A DNA stretch of 30,425 nt from Nemertoderma westbladi (GCA_032718475.1 JAUCBJ010007402.1:64001-94425), one strand, 5' to 3'; positions 18,407-29,113 are shown, counted from the first letter of the stretch. The notes: generated from the letters alone by a model not told the origin. Translations and numbers: made by a program.

Positions 18407-18435
18407 ACAGTCAGTACATACAATTACAAACAAAT

Positions 18436-18780
18436 TAATTAAAATTAAATATAAATAAATAAGTATTAATAAATAAAACGGGAAGCCTTGATATATATAG
18501 CAAAGGGATCAAAGGGATGCCAGCTATAGTATCCTCAGAGGAGGGCCGTTGGAACATTAGCTTCGGGTTATATACGGATTTGATGTAGTCAAGGCCGCGC
18601 TGGGATTATTAGTTAGTCATCAAAAAGGGGTCGCTATCAGGGGGACCGCTGATTTCTTTGCCTTGGGGGTCCAACCATTTAGTCAATGATTGGGTTTTTA
18701 GTTTGTTGATAAGATTAACATTATTGAATATTTTTCTAAATTCCAAACAATTCATTATTGTGAATTAAATTAAAGTAAAT
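18436..18780. other. AT-rich spacer
   Basis: Between the LINE's right end and the next LINE relic. AT-rich, with a short tatatata stretch near 18491. No gene is seen. Confidence 0.5.
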
Positions 18781-18789
18781 TTTCTTCGG

Positions 18790-19560
18790 CAGTTAACCCG
18801 GGGATGAAGAGCCGCCTGAACAACCGTCTGGACGATCAGAGACGTCGAATGTGGCGTACTGCGAGGTGACACATTAGCACCATTACTATTTGTAATTGTA
18901 CTGGATTACGCAATGAGGACGGCCACATAGGGTGAAAGTCTGGGATTCACACTTCAAGAACGCTGAAGTAGTAGATATCCCGCAACTACAGTCACAGACA
19001 CCGACTTTGCGGATGACATCGCCCTGCTCTCTAATACGCTAGCAGATGCACAGCTTCTACTAAATAAAGTGGAGAGGGCTGCTAAGGAGGTTGGATTGCA
19101 TATAAATGCTACCAAGACCGAATTCATGACTTTTAATGTTGATGGAAACTTGACTACCATTGATAATAATCAACTAAGGAAGGTCGACGACTTCCAGTAC
19201 CTTGGATCATGGATAGAGAGTAGCAAAAAGGACATAGAAGTTAGGAAAGCAGAGGCTTGGGTAGCTCTATCAAAAATGGATACCATCTGGAAATCAGATC
19301 TCTCCAGGCACTTGAAGACTAAGTTCTTTCGAGCCACAGTTGAAAGTGTATTTTTATACGGGGGTGAGACCTGGACACTGACTAAATCACTTGAACAACG
19401 AATTGATGGTTGCTACACAAGACTACTAAGGGCAGCCCTAAACATCAGCTGGAGACAACATATGACAAACGCCGAGCTTTATGGTACAATACCACCTGTA
19501 TCAACCACCCTCCATGAACGGAGATTAAGATTCAGTGGGCACTGCTGGCGAAGTAAACAC
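18790..19560 (+). pseudogene. LINE relic, C-terminal half of reverse transcriptase
   Basis: Motif B RGDTLAPLLFVIVLDYAMR (from about 18866), interrupted by in-frame TAG and TGA, then TDTDFADDIALLSN with the RT catalytic motif near 19005. Downstream is YLGSWIESSKKDIEVRKAEAW, followed by LYGGETWTLTKSLEQRIDG and RRLRFSGHCWRSKHK, the usual C-terminal end of this RT group. The longest uninterrupted part is 19069-19659, but similarity stops near 19560. It is truncated at the 5' end and lacks endonuclease and most RT blocks. It belongs to the apurinic-endonuclease LINEs; clade not fixed. Confidence 0.8.
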
Positions 19561-20637
19561 AAGAGCCGTCCAGTACTAATTTTGCTACAATTTAATGATG
19601 CGAAGCAGAGATGCGTCCTGGTCCCCATGCCGGGTTTGAACCCAGGACCTCTGCAGTGATGGGAATTCAATGTAACTTATTTAACTACAACGACAAAGGC
19701 CTGGGAATGGGTTTTTGCAGTTTGTTTCATATTTCGATCAAAACAATAATTCTTAATGAAATAGAAAGTAATGAAAATTGTTTTATCCTACAAATTCACC
19801 ATTAAAATATAATTTCAAGCAAAAAAGAATTAAATTAAAAAATATAAATGTATTAAAAATTACAAATTACAAATTAAAAAGAATGACTATCTGTTAGTTT
19901 TAAATGGTATAATACTTCCTACTCTCTGATAGAAGCGGATACCGGAGGCGACCCTAAGGCTCCTCTTTCGATAGCTGCTTCCCGAAGGTTGGGGTGATTG
20001 CAGGTCAATACTGAATCTGGAAGATTTGAAATATTTTTACCTCAGAATCTTATTTTTCGTTTTTATTTTTCACTCATGTATCCGTTTCTCTGGAACCAGT
20101 GGACCAAATTGCGTGAAATTTTCAGCATATGTTATTCTACTAGTCCTTATAGCAGGAACCACAATTTAGACATGTCGGTTAAAATTTGTGAAATTTACAT
20201 ATGCAGGTGAAAATATGTGTTTTCAATTATTAAAAATGGCATTTTTCATTTTGAAAATTTCTGGTGGCTAAAATGACTTTCTTTATTTTTTTGGTTTCAT
20301 GTTTGAGACACACGCTACCCATAAAAAAATCAAGCCATTCAGTTGAACCAATTCCTCAGAAAAGGTACATAAAGCTGAATATGCCCAATATATTGACATT
20401 CAGCTACAACTAGGATCGGCATGCTGCATTGCAGCTGCATTTTTAAGAATGCTGTGCCGGCTTATCGACAAAATTGCACCACCACAACTCAGTTGACATT
20501 CAGCTCGAGTATTGTCCCTGTGTTATTCCCGGTGTTATTAAATAAATGGATTGGAGTTGAGCTGTTAATGCAACTGTAATTAATGATGTAGTATTATTTT
20601 TATTGTTTTGTTCAAGAAATGGGAAAAACGAGGAAGT
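19561..20637. other. Intergenic, no gene seen
   Basis: AT-rich. Near 19628-19644 is a palindrome around gggtttgaaccc, which reads as a B-box-like GGTTCAAACCC on the minus strand. A tail-like run of attacaaattacaaatta follows near 19859. The phrase ttgacattcagct is repeated near 20394 and 20493. Nothing codes. Confidence 0.5.
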
Positions 20638-20706
20638 ACGTCACCGGGGGTTGAACCAGCGCCTTAGCTAAGGTTGATTTATGCAATCGGGCCCCGCTCT
20701 ACAACA
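20638..20706 (-). repeat. tRNA-like relic
   Basis: The minus strand has an A-box-like GTAGAGCGGGG, a 12-bp palindrome CCTTAGCTAAGG where an anticodon arm would lie, and a B-box-like GGTTCAACCCC. The acceptor stem is absent. Probably a tRNA-derived SINE fragment or tRNA pseudogene. Confidence 0.4.
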
Positions 20707-20958
20707 TCAAGTCAAGTAAATAAAGTTAAGTCATTGCAACTATAATTTATTAATTTATAATATTGTAAATATTAACAAACCATAAACCCATAACCATAAC
20801 ATATAAAGCCAACTGGTAACATATAGCAGTTGATTTTAATGAATCATATAGAACTGTAGACCAAGGTACAGTATCTCTTCTACAACTCATTGGGAATTCA
20901 AACTGCAAAATAAAAAAGTTAAAGTAAATAATTTTAAAGTATAAAATAAGTTAACATA

Positions 20959-20964
20959 TTTATT
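20959..20964 (-). terminator. Possible poly(A) signal of the fibrinogen-related gene
   Basis: AATAAA on the minus strand (TTGAATAAATATG), 127 bases after the stop codon. The region is AT-rich, so chance is possible. Confidence 0.4.
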
Positions 20965-21090
20965 CAAGAACTACAGTATTATTAATCCGGAACTTTTCAC
21001 ACATATATCATATCTTATTGTATATTAATTAGTTTCCAACGCTACTCTATTGTAATTATTTAGTCATTTTATATAAAACTTACAGTTTTA

Positions 21091-22388
21091 CTAAATCCAA
21101 ATCTTCATTTCAACTCGTGAAGCCGTACCGTCATCTGTAGTAAAATTTTTCCAATAAGGTGCATGCACACCATATACTCCGTTCAAGTCAGTCGCCGTGC
21201 AGTACGTGTAGTGCCACCACGCTCCAGTATAAGTTTCGACGCAGTTCCCCCAGTCCCACCCGTCATTATCGCGGTCAATGGTAGAGAATTGCTGACCGAT
21301 GGAACACTCCAATGAGTCACCAGCAGTACCATTGTAACCGGATCCTTTTAGGGTGTAATTAGTTGCAGCTGATCCGATAGAGAAGTTGTTGTATTCGGCG
21401 TATTTGTGTTCGTTGTTGTAATACCTTTTTTCATAATTGCTACCAACATTATCATTGGGATAAGCAAACCCCCATCCAGTGAACCACAAATCGACCCTCA
21501 ACTTCACCCCGCCGTAACTCAGCTTGTGCATCTTCTCCAACCCCAACCAAAAATTGGTATTCGGGTCGCCAAATCCTTCAACATATTCAACCCAGTTTCG
21601 ATAGAAGTCAACAGATCCATCAACTCTTTGTTGAATCTTCTCCCAGCCCTGAACATGAACCGGATTGCCTTTTCTTTTGTTTAACATATTTTGGCTGGCT
21701 TGGGCGGCAGCCAGAGCTACTTCTTCTTGGTCATTATCCTAAAACAATAATTATTGCGTAACTTGAGATTATTTATACTGTATGTTAATTCGAAAATATT
21801 TTAGTTTTCATCTCAATTAGATAAAAATACGAAGCAATTTAGCATAGGTCGTAAGTGAAACATTTATTTAACAAAGGCTTTGGTGGAGCAAGTGGGGGTC
21901 TTTTGGTTGTAGTTAGGTATACATATTCATTTATCTTTGGTGAAATAAGTTGAATGGCTTCGGCGGAGGAAACTAAATTATTTCGAAAAAGTGACTTTTA
22001 TATTATTATTATTATTATCGTGTAATTTGATGAACTATGTAGTTTGAACAGTGTAACTTTATAGATGGGATACGGATGTCAGCGAGGAGTTGAGACAAAG
22101 AGAGGTTACAGAAGTCAAATGTGCAACCAGCCAAACGGAATCTTGATTTGCACCAATCGTAATTACAGTAGAACGCGATTAGCAGATTTAAACTTAAAGA
22201 GCAAAAGTTAGTTGTAAGTGTAGTTAGTTAGAACTTCAGTGGCCCTACAAACACATTGATTCTACATTAAATAACAAACTTACATTGTCTCTTTCAACCA
22301 ATTCGGTTAAGTTCCCATGGCTCTCTCCCAGACACTCCACAGCTAAAAGAGCTGCAAGAGTTAAAAGTAGAAGAGTTTCCTTGTACAT
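21091..22388 (-). CDS. Secreted fibrinogen-related protein, two exons (250 aa)
   Basis: Exon 1 is 22284-22388 and exon 2 is 21091-21738, with a 545-bp intron (donor AAT|GTAAGT, acceptor TTTTAG|GAT), phase 0. Residues 1-20 are a signal peptide (MYKETLLLLTLAALLAVE). From about 65 it is a fibrinogen C-terminal domain: QRVDGSVDFYRNW, EGFGD, FWLGLEKMH, SGYNGTAGDSL, DRDND at 190-194 (calcium site), Cys 201 and Cys 215 (the C-terminal disulphide), ending VEMKIWI. Such domains bind carbohydrate or acetyl groups in ficolins and innate-immune FREPs. The usual first ~45 residues (the Cys pair and CDM-GGGW strand) are missing; an Ala-rich linker takes their place. There is also an extra Tyr/Asn-rich stretch after FTGWGFAYPND. 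It may be a divergent family member or a truncated duplicate. Both splice sites and the frame are intact. Confidence 0.9.
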
Positions 22389-22680
22389 TTTAGGTAACCG
22401 AATACGAAATTGAAATTGAATACAAAGTAAAATACAATATTCTGCCAATGAATATAACGACACTAACACGCCATACTTAAACAATATAAAACGCAACCTA
22501 ATAAACATTAAATACCTACTGCTGCTTAGTGGAAGCAAAGTAGCGCAATGTTAGTAAATGGGGCAGTTTATATGAATAAATAATTGGTGTGTTTTATGAA
22601 ATAAAGTAACGGACTGATAGACCAATACAAACTCTCCTACTAAAAGGTGCCTTGGATACCAGCCGTTACATTTACCGATA
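22389..22680. other. Upstream region of the fibrinogen-related gene
   Basis: A weak TATA-like TTTTATATTG on the minus strand near 22483-22493 could serve the gene. Otherwise nothing distinctive. Confidence 0.3.
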
Positions 22681-22689
22681 TTGGTATTG

Positions 22690-22958
22690 GTGAACTAGCA
22701 AACCTCACTACGAAATTGCAGATCAAACGTCCACAATCTGCTTGGTGAATGCTTGAGAATAGCTTGGTGGTGACTGGATCGCAACTATTTAACTCCTTGC
22801 CAAAGGAAATACGAGACCTGACTGGCTGCAGTCTGGGAATATTTAAACTAAAATTAGATACATATCTGAGCGACATTCCAGACCAACCGGGCTGCCGGGG
22901 TTACACAGCCTGCAGGAGAGTCCAGTCGAACTCTCCTTTACGATTGAATTGTAATTAA
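22690..22958 (+). pseudogene. LINE relic, C-terminal tail
   Basis: The motifs GSQLFNSLPKEIRDLTGCS, FKLKLDTYLSDIPDQPG and GYTACRRVQSNSPL match the conserved tail found at the end of many animal LINE reverse transcriptases. An in-frame TGA at about 22746 separates KRPQSAW from it. The RT core is absent. It lies 300 bp upstream of the fibrinogen-related gene, on the opposite strand. Confidence 0.7.
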
Positions 22959-23204
22959 AACAATTTCAATCAACCTTGTTTTATATCCGATATTTCTTTT
23001 TAAACAGAATTACAGTCAATCAAATTAACGTTTTTTAAGTATAATATGTATTTTATTGTATTGTATATTTTATTTGGTGCGGTCGTCGAGTTCTCTGTGG
23101 TAGAGCTGATTTTCACTTCTAATGAATACCTAAAACCATTTCAATAAACAATAAACAATAAACTCATTTTATCGAGCCCAGAAGAGTAGAGGTTGAGTGG
23201 ACCG
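22959..23204. other. AT-rich spacer
   Basis: Contains (aataaac)-type repeats near 23141-23162, possibly a LINE or SINE tail. No gene. Confidence 0.4.
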
Positions 23205-23296
23205 AATACCTCGAGGATGGCGAGGATCGAACCTACAACCAATAGATTGCCGACACCGCCCATCAAACTATAAATTGAGCTACAAACCCGCCATTT
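23205..23296 (-). repeat. tRNA-like relic
   Basis: The minus strand has an A-box-like TTGTAGCTCAATTTATAG and a good B box GTAGGTTCGATCC at tRNA spacing. Stems are mismatched. A tRNA-derived SINE or pseudogene in the 3' flank of the next gene. Confidence 0.45.
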
Positions 23297-23344
23297 TGTG
23301 AAATATTTAAATTCTTATGTGATAAATAGATGTGAGTAATATAA

Positions 23345-25173
23345 TTATATGTTTATTTCTCGTGGTGCGTTAAATTTGAACAAACTGCTAATACTTTCAG
23401 TTTGAACTAATAGATGTACCAACGCATGTAAATGAACAGAAAACAGTCTGACTGTCTGATTGTTTGTTCGATTAAGTATTAGTTCCCATGGTGATACAGC
23501 AGTAATTCCATGTATTTTCCCAACCTGTATGTATTCTATCTTATAGCGGCCGAATTTGTTCATAACATCGATATGACTGTTTATCTGGTATCGCAGTAAA
23601 CAGGAAGTTGTCACATCGTTTTTGTGGTAAACCATCGGGAATTCGAAATAATTTTCGGTAATTTGGTTTTCGCAATATCCTCCAATATCAGGGTAAGGAA
23701 CACGCCATCTAGTGAGCCAATCACTCAATTCAATGTTCTTATATTCACCGCTAGATAGCGCTGTCTGTAGAATATTCGCTTCTATAAATTCCGAACAATT
23801 CCGATTAGCTGACATATCTTTACCGATTTCGTCCAAAGAAAGATGCCTAAAAAAACGTTAAAGAATTAAATTATATTTTGATATTTTTTGTTTTCAATTA
23901 CCTTTTTTAAAGGTGAACAATTATTCGAATCCTCTTCCATCATATATTTCAACTCAATCAAAACGCTCAGTGTTCTTGTGACAAACCACTACGATTAGAA
24001 ACACTCTAAATTACAATTAAACAATTTATCTGTGTTATTGGCTTATAAATTCGTAGACATTGATCCAACAGAATGTTTTGATGTTTTGACTAAAGAAAAT
24101 AGATAAATAATTTTGACTCCAAAAAGTTTAAAATTTATAAATGTTATTGTGAAAAAAAATTTAAAATACAAGTAATTTTTATGTATAATAGACAATGAGT
24201 TAGTGCATTTAGAAGGACCTTTTTCTAAGTGACCAAAAATATTATTTAAAATGAAATAATTTTTATGTTTGCGTGATGTAAATTCTTCTGACTAACCTAC
24301 TGAACATCTCTAAAAGTGATCTACCTAATCTGGATATTCAATTACAATCTTTGTTAAACATCCACACAAAAGTGTGTTTCGGATGGTTTCGGATGAGTAG
24401 AGTTTATTTGTATTTGTTGCCATGGTATCATCTGTTTCTGGAATTTTGTTTATTTAATTATTATTGTGCACAGCGATTTGTTCTGAAATAGGCCTAGGCC
24501 TACTGATGTACCGGTACTGTTTTACGCATTGTCTGAGTGAGTAGAAGGAGACATACTTTATGTACTGTACCAATATATAAAATTATCTGATCCCCCCAAG
24601 ATCAGTAAAAATAAAATATATAATAAATATACAGGGAAAATACTAATACTATAAAGAATTAAGTACAAGTTCATACAGTAGTATCAGCTGGATAGTGAAA
24701 GAATTAATATACTGCAAAATAAAAATGTCATGCAATTACATTATTGATAGTAACAATGTGTTGGCAAGCTGTATTTTTCGAGGTGTTTGTTATTATTAAG
24801 ACCCCTAGATCCCTTCCTATGATAAATGCAATTACATGGAGTAGTTAATTATACCGCCATGCTGTTATACTAATTACTGTGAGTGATTCTTTCATTCAAT
24901 TTCTTTTAATTTTTTTCAGAAAGTAAATTGAAGGTTTAAAATTTCACTTTTTTTCTGATAATGTATATTCGGTTTATTCAGTTTATCGCTTTCTTTAGCT
25001 CACCTTATAACATGTACCGCTTGATTTCTGTGAGTTGTATCCATGAACACGAATCTGTATTTGTGTTGGAGGGTGTGCACGGCCACAGCTGGTAGACTAC
25101 AAACCTCTTCAGACATACCCATCTCCCCGACAACTTTATTGATTTCCATATAGGGTATTGTGAGGTCAATCAT
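23345..25173 (-). CDS. Unrecognised host gene, last two exons
   Basis: Exon A, 25004-25173 (170 nt), is bounded by acceptor TTAACAG and donor ATAAG|GTGAGC. Exon B, 23345-23846, begins after TTTTTTTAG and ends at a TAA. Exon A ends in phase 2 and exon B supplies exactly the one base needed, so the join is in frame and gives 223 residues. Exon A encodes a hydrophilic stretch (EINKVVGEMGMSEEVCSLP, QHKYRFVFMDTTHRNQAVH). Exon B includes LSLDEIGKDMSANRNC, LTRWRVPYPDIGGYCEN and KYNIE-like strands, with no signal peptide or membrane span. I do not recognise the family. Exon A starts with ATG directly after the acceptor; it could be the start codon, but an upstream exon is more likely. The 1157-bp intron between them has no transposon that I can see. 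Confidence 0.65.
23847..25003 (-). other. Intron of the unrecognised gene
   Basis: AT-rich, GT-AG. Contains the perfect 14-bp palindrome taggcctaggccta at 24489-24502. No coding segment recognised. Confidence 0.5.
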
Positions 25174-25260
25174 CTGTTAATTGTATAAATTAAATATTGA
25201 AATACAATTTACAATTTAATGTAATTTCTAAACTAATTTTATTGTATTTTTTATACTTTA

Positions 25261-25404
25261 TTAGAATAAAATGAGCGAGACTGGAGTAGTAGGGTCTTGC
25301 TCCTCTTTGTGACAGTTGGACCGACTGACTGGGCAGTGAAAATTAATTTCCAACTCTTTTCCTAAGTCCAGTAACCCTTGAAATTGATCTATACAGTATG
25401 ACAT
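25261..25404 (-). CDS. Small ORF, 47 aa, uncertain
   Basis: The frame is open from about 25461, with ATG at 25404 and TAA at 25261-25263. It contains MSYCIDQFQGLLDLGKELEI and then a Cys/His-bearing end (FHCPVSRSNCHKEE). AATAAAG overlaps the stop, like a poly(A) signal. Composition is more protein-like than its AT-rich surroundings. It could be a small gene, a transposon remnant, or an upstream exon of the gene at 23345-25173, although no consensus donor was found. Low confidence. Confidence 0.3.
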   Translation of the reverse strand: MSYCIDQFQGLLDLGKELEINFHCPVSRSNCHKEEQDPTTPVSLILF

Positions 25405-25488
25405 AGCCTGTCGTTCGTGGCAACGCCTTCTTTGTGTTGTCTTGTGTTGGTTAGCAGTTTAACAACTTATACTGAATAATACTTTTGT

Positions 25489-25682
25489 CAGGTCAGGTAT
25501 TCTAGGTCATTGATTAAGAAAACTTGCCACCTCCATGCAGCATAAAGGAGGTGCCACCTGTAGCTGCATAGACCCTCTTACTAGGGCAAATCTGGTCCTG
25601 TAACTAGGACCCCCTTTGTTTTGGGATAAGGACGCCCTTGGTCCTGGATTAAGGACCCATATACTTGGCTGCAGGGGTATAT
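25489..25682 (+). repeat. 194-bp block, copy 1 (LINE 5' end fragment)
   Basis: Aligned without gaps to 29428-29621. Four differences, all transitions. It starts caggtcaggtattctagg and ends gcaggggtatat, then runs into an unrelated TTTA-rich stretch. In the second copy the block continues into a LINE 5' region, so this one looks like a truncated fragment of it. Confidence 0.9.
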
Positions 25683-25835
25683 TTATTTATTTATTAATTA
25701 AGCCAAAAGGATGGCACTTCTACAGTAGGAACGAGAAATTAGGCTAAAATTACATCAATAACACACACAACCATACAAATTATTATAAAATATATACAAA
25801 ATAAAATAAAATGCAGTTCTTCCACTTACATGGGC
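25683..25835. other. AT-rich junction
   Basis: Starts with (attt)n. Probably the 3' UTR and tail of the minus-strand LINE relic that follows. Confidence 0.4.
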
Positions 25836-27990
25836 TCATTTTGTATTTGCCCAGTTCACAAGGGGTGCATCATTCTTGTGACAATTTAAAATGTGGTATC
25901 GACTGGCTCTGGCGTCACACAATCGGCAGACGCATTCATCTGCAGTCTCGTGAAACGCGGGGGTTTTACAAATTAGGTGATGAAACCCATGTATAGACAC
26001 CCGTGTGATGATGTGCCGGTTTTTATAGTTTGAGGTCCTCCATTTTGGGTTTGTAAATCTGGGAGAACGCCAGAATTCTGGAATTATTTTGTTGTTCTTC
26101 GAATTGACCCCAGTTAAGTATTTATTAAATTCGGGAGTTTTGGGGAGATTGAGTTTTTGTTGCAGATCCATACACAGGTTCTTGCTTCCACTCAGCGCCA
26201 TGACAAGCCTGTTCTGAGCAGATTTGTGTACTGACAGAACTCTTTTAAGGTACGATGACTTAATCTTGTCCAGGTTCTCAAAGTCCTTTGATTTCAGAAA
26301 TTCCCATATAACAGTGAGCCCATAACTGACGATTGGTTCGATTTTGATTGTAAATAACTTGATTGCTGTGTTGAGAGACAAAAGGCTGGGTTGTTTGATA
26401 GAATGGATCACTTTAAACGATTTGCATGTGGTGTTAATTATGTATCGAGTGAATGAAAGGGTTGGTTGTAGTACTATTCCGAGATAAGTGTAATGATTTA
26501 CTATTTAAACTGGTTGACCATTGTAGAAAAACTTATCAGCCCCACATAGGCGCCCCCCTCTTCTGAATTTGATGATTTGCGATTTTCGCAGGTTTGCAGT
26601 AAGGCCGTTGATGGAAGCTTCCTTGGTTCTGATAGATTTCCTTTGATCCGAGTTAGTAGACGCTGAAACGGTTGAATGGTTGATCGACCTGGCATGAAAC
26701 CAAACTGGTCTTTAGGAATCTTAGAATGGAGGAACTCACGGAGCCGCTTCCCAACAAGCCCTGTAAGCACCTTGAAAGGGTTACACAGAAGGGCTATACC
26801 TCGATAGTTGTTCTCTTCATCTCTTGAACCTTTACCTTTATATAGGACCTTTAGGATGCTATGTTTCCATGTAGAAACCAATGACCCAGTTACCAAACAA
26901 ATGTTAAATAGCATTGTCCACAGATAGAGTGTTAGAGATATTGATCCCTTTAATGTTTCGTAAGGGAGATTATCTGGTCCACCTGACTTCCCATTCTTCT
27001 TAACAAATTCATCATAGACCTCATTGGCAGTAAATTCACGATTACAGGCATCATGGGTATCCTCAATAGGACCTGGGTCGGCTCTATATTCAGCTCCACC
27101 ATCTTCGGCAGCATCGTTATGTGTTTGTCCATTGAGGATGTTAGAGAAATGTGACTCCCATTTCTCTAATGGAATTGTACAGTTTTGGCTAACTTTGTAT
27201 CCTGACCCCATTTATAAGGATGCTATTCTGCTTCATGTATTAGTTTTCGTTCAATCCTGTCATTGAATTCAGCACGTTTCCTTTCCAACAGTTCTTTGTA
27301 TTCGGACTTTAGGTTGCACCACATTGTACGGGCATTGTTGTCTAGTTTAGCTTGTGAATGTGCCTGAATAACCTCTCTACGTTTGCTGTGGCATTCCGCA
27401 TTGAACCATGGCTTTGACTTTCGGTGATGTTGTCTTTTTGGTTCAGTAGCATCATGAATAGCATTAGAGATTTTATCGTATGCGCTATCCAGTTCTAAGT
27501 TTTGCAGTTGTTCGAATACAGTTTCGAGCCGTACATCTGCTCCCAATGTTCCAATGTTTATAACACGCGATTTAATGGGCCCACTTGTATTGACATTTCC
27601 CATCATTTGTGGTAATCCTAGATCCCATTTTATGCGGACCGGCACATGTTTTCGCAAACCTTCATATGGGTAGTCAACTGCTATTGCACTTGAATTTGAA
27701 TACACAAGATCAATCTTACTACTGCCATTGTGGCAATAGTATGTTTTGTCTTTAGACGTATTTTGCAAGTCAAAACCGGCCTCAGACATAAGGTTGGACA
27801 ATACTGTTGCCTTGTCATTTTCTGGAGTGTCCATTCGTGCATTAAAATCGCCGCAAATAAAGACTTTATGGGCCATTATAACTGACTCAGGAGTTGTATC
27901 TAGAATGTCTAATACTTCTTTAATGAAATCCTGAAGGGATAGTGTTGGATTTAGGTAACAACAGATAAATATGCCGATCAGACATTTGAT
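25836..27990 (-). pseudogene. LINE relic with deleted RT core
   Basis: 5' to 3' on the minus strand: the second half of an apurinic-type endonuclease (FICGDFNARMD, SSKIDLVYSNSS) at 27223-27990, a TAG and frameshift, then the start of RT (KNGKSGGPDNLPYETLKGS, NYRGIALLCNPFK, PKDQFGFMPGRSTIQPFQRL) to about 26630. It then jumps to the post-catalytic part (HYTYLGIVLQPTLSF, at about 26490) and a C-terminal CCHC-like finger (CVCRLCDARASRYHILNC) ending at 25836. RT motifs A to C with the catalytic aspartates are missing, and the endonuclease lacks its first half. The ORF annotation upstream of 27990 comes from a simple repeat and is not LINE protein. Confidence 0.85.
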
Positions 27991-28017
27991 AGCAATGTAC
28001 GTATCCGTTTTTGCAAC

Positions 28018-28370
28018 TGTCTGTCCGTTAGTCTGTCTGTCCGTCTTTTTGTCAGACTGTCTGTCAAACATTAATAAAGCATCCTAACTAACTAAAATTC
28101 TCGCCATAGAGGTTTTTTGGGTTCATGGTTTCATTTCCGATGTTAGTTTTAACATTTCACATAATATAGATTGTCTGTCCATTTATCTGTCTGTCCGCCT
28201 TATAGTCAGACTGTCCGTCAAACATTAAGAAAGCATACAAACTAACTAAACATTTTGCTATGGGGGTTTCTCGGGTTCGTGAATTCATTTCTGATGTCAG
28301 TTTTCACATTTCACGAAATCTAGACTGTCCGTCCTCCAGTCTGACTGTCCGTCATTTTGCCAATTTGTCT
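28018..28370 (+). repeat. 154-bp minisatellite with GTCT/GTCC blocks
   Basis: Two full units (28018-28171 and 28172-28325) and a partial third. Each starts with tgtctgtcc-type runs, then cagactgt(c/t)(t/c)gtcaaacatt and actaactaaa. It directly abuts the 5' break of the LINE relic. Confidence 0.8.
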
Positions 28371-28629
28371 GTAATTAGATATTTAGGAAAAAAGAATTAC
28401 GTCTACGTTTTTTAAATCAAAATTTTCGGATTCCTCGTAAAATTTTGAGTCAGAAACTGTCGTCTAGTCCATAGGGTCTTGCAAGAAGAAAAATATACAT
28501 ATTGTAAAACTTTAAATGCGTTTTTCTCAGAACGCCTTTTTTTATATAATCCGTTTCTACTTGACACGCCACATATTTAAATTATTTGATGTAGAATTTT
28601 AATCAAGAGAAGAAAATTATAAGGCTTAA
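28371..28629. other. Intergenic, nothing recognised
   Basis: AT-rich, with no ORF or repeat that I can support. Confidence 0.5.
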
Positions 28630-28925
28630 GGTCCGTTCACATCCAACGGAACGGTACACCGCGAGGTGTATCACAGTGCCAGCAGTACACCGCTGACCCA
28701 ACAGGTAGTTGAGCGTTAAACCGCGCGGTTTACGGCAGCCCATTTAAACAATGTCAAAATAATTAATGTAATTTCCTGTTGAATTCACAGTCGATGGACA
28801 GACAGTCAGTTACCGCAACGGTACTGTTGGGTGTGAACGGGCTCCGGGTAGTGTACCGCTGGCTTACCGCTTCAATACCACCAGACTACTTTACCGCTCA
28901 CGCACCGTTGGATGTGAACGGGGCT
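28630..28925. mobile_element. MITE with 17-bp terminal inverted repeats
   Basis: The left end ccgttcacatccaacgg (28633-28649) is the exact inverse of the right end (28905-28921). The left flank is TTAA and the right flank is TTTA, so the target duplication is not settled; TTAA would suit a Kolobok or piggyBac-like group. A second, slightly different right end lies at about 28823-28843. The interior has many taccgc/accgc words and a perfect 16-bp palindrome taaaccgcgcggttta (28717-28732). No ORF: non-autonomous. Confidence 0.85.
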
Positions 28926-29113
28926 TTACAGTAATAGTTCAAACCTAGACAACACTAGGATGCATCGCCGGTAACTTTATATGTATGTATGAATAATTAT
29001 TATTGATTTATTATTGATTAGTATTGTTGATAATAAATTATTAGTATTGAATTATTAAATTAATTATTAATCAATTATTATTGAATTATATTAAGAATTG
29101 AGCATGTTCATTA
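28926..29113. other. AT-rich simple sequence
   Basis: attatt/aattatt runs between about 28984 and 29100. Confidence 0.6.

Larger units (their letters stand above)
12171..18435 (-). mobile_element. Full-length restriction-like-endonuclease LINE
   Basis: The single ORF 12335-18307 has about 110 bp of 5' leader and 150 bp of 3' UTR. An exact 14-bp direct repeat aattacaaacaaat flanks it (12171-12184 and 18422-18435), a candidate target-site duplication, though both flanks are AT-rich. No poly(A) tail is visible, which occurs in this LINE group. The protein layout (N-terminal Cys/His motifs, RT, C-terminal zinc knuckle and endonuclease in one ORF) is that of the R2/NeSL/CRE-type superfamily. The exact clade is not assigned. 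Confidence 0.75.

Noticed and set aside
24489-24502. Palindrome taggcctaggccta as a functional site
   Set aside because: Single occurrence in an intron, with no matching partner or context.
27991-28071. N-terminus of the endonuclease frame (DRQSDKKTDRQTNGQT)
   Set aside because: Translated GTCT/GTCC minisatellite, not LINE protein.
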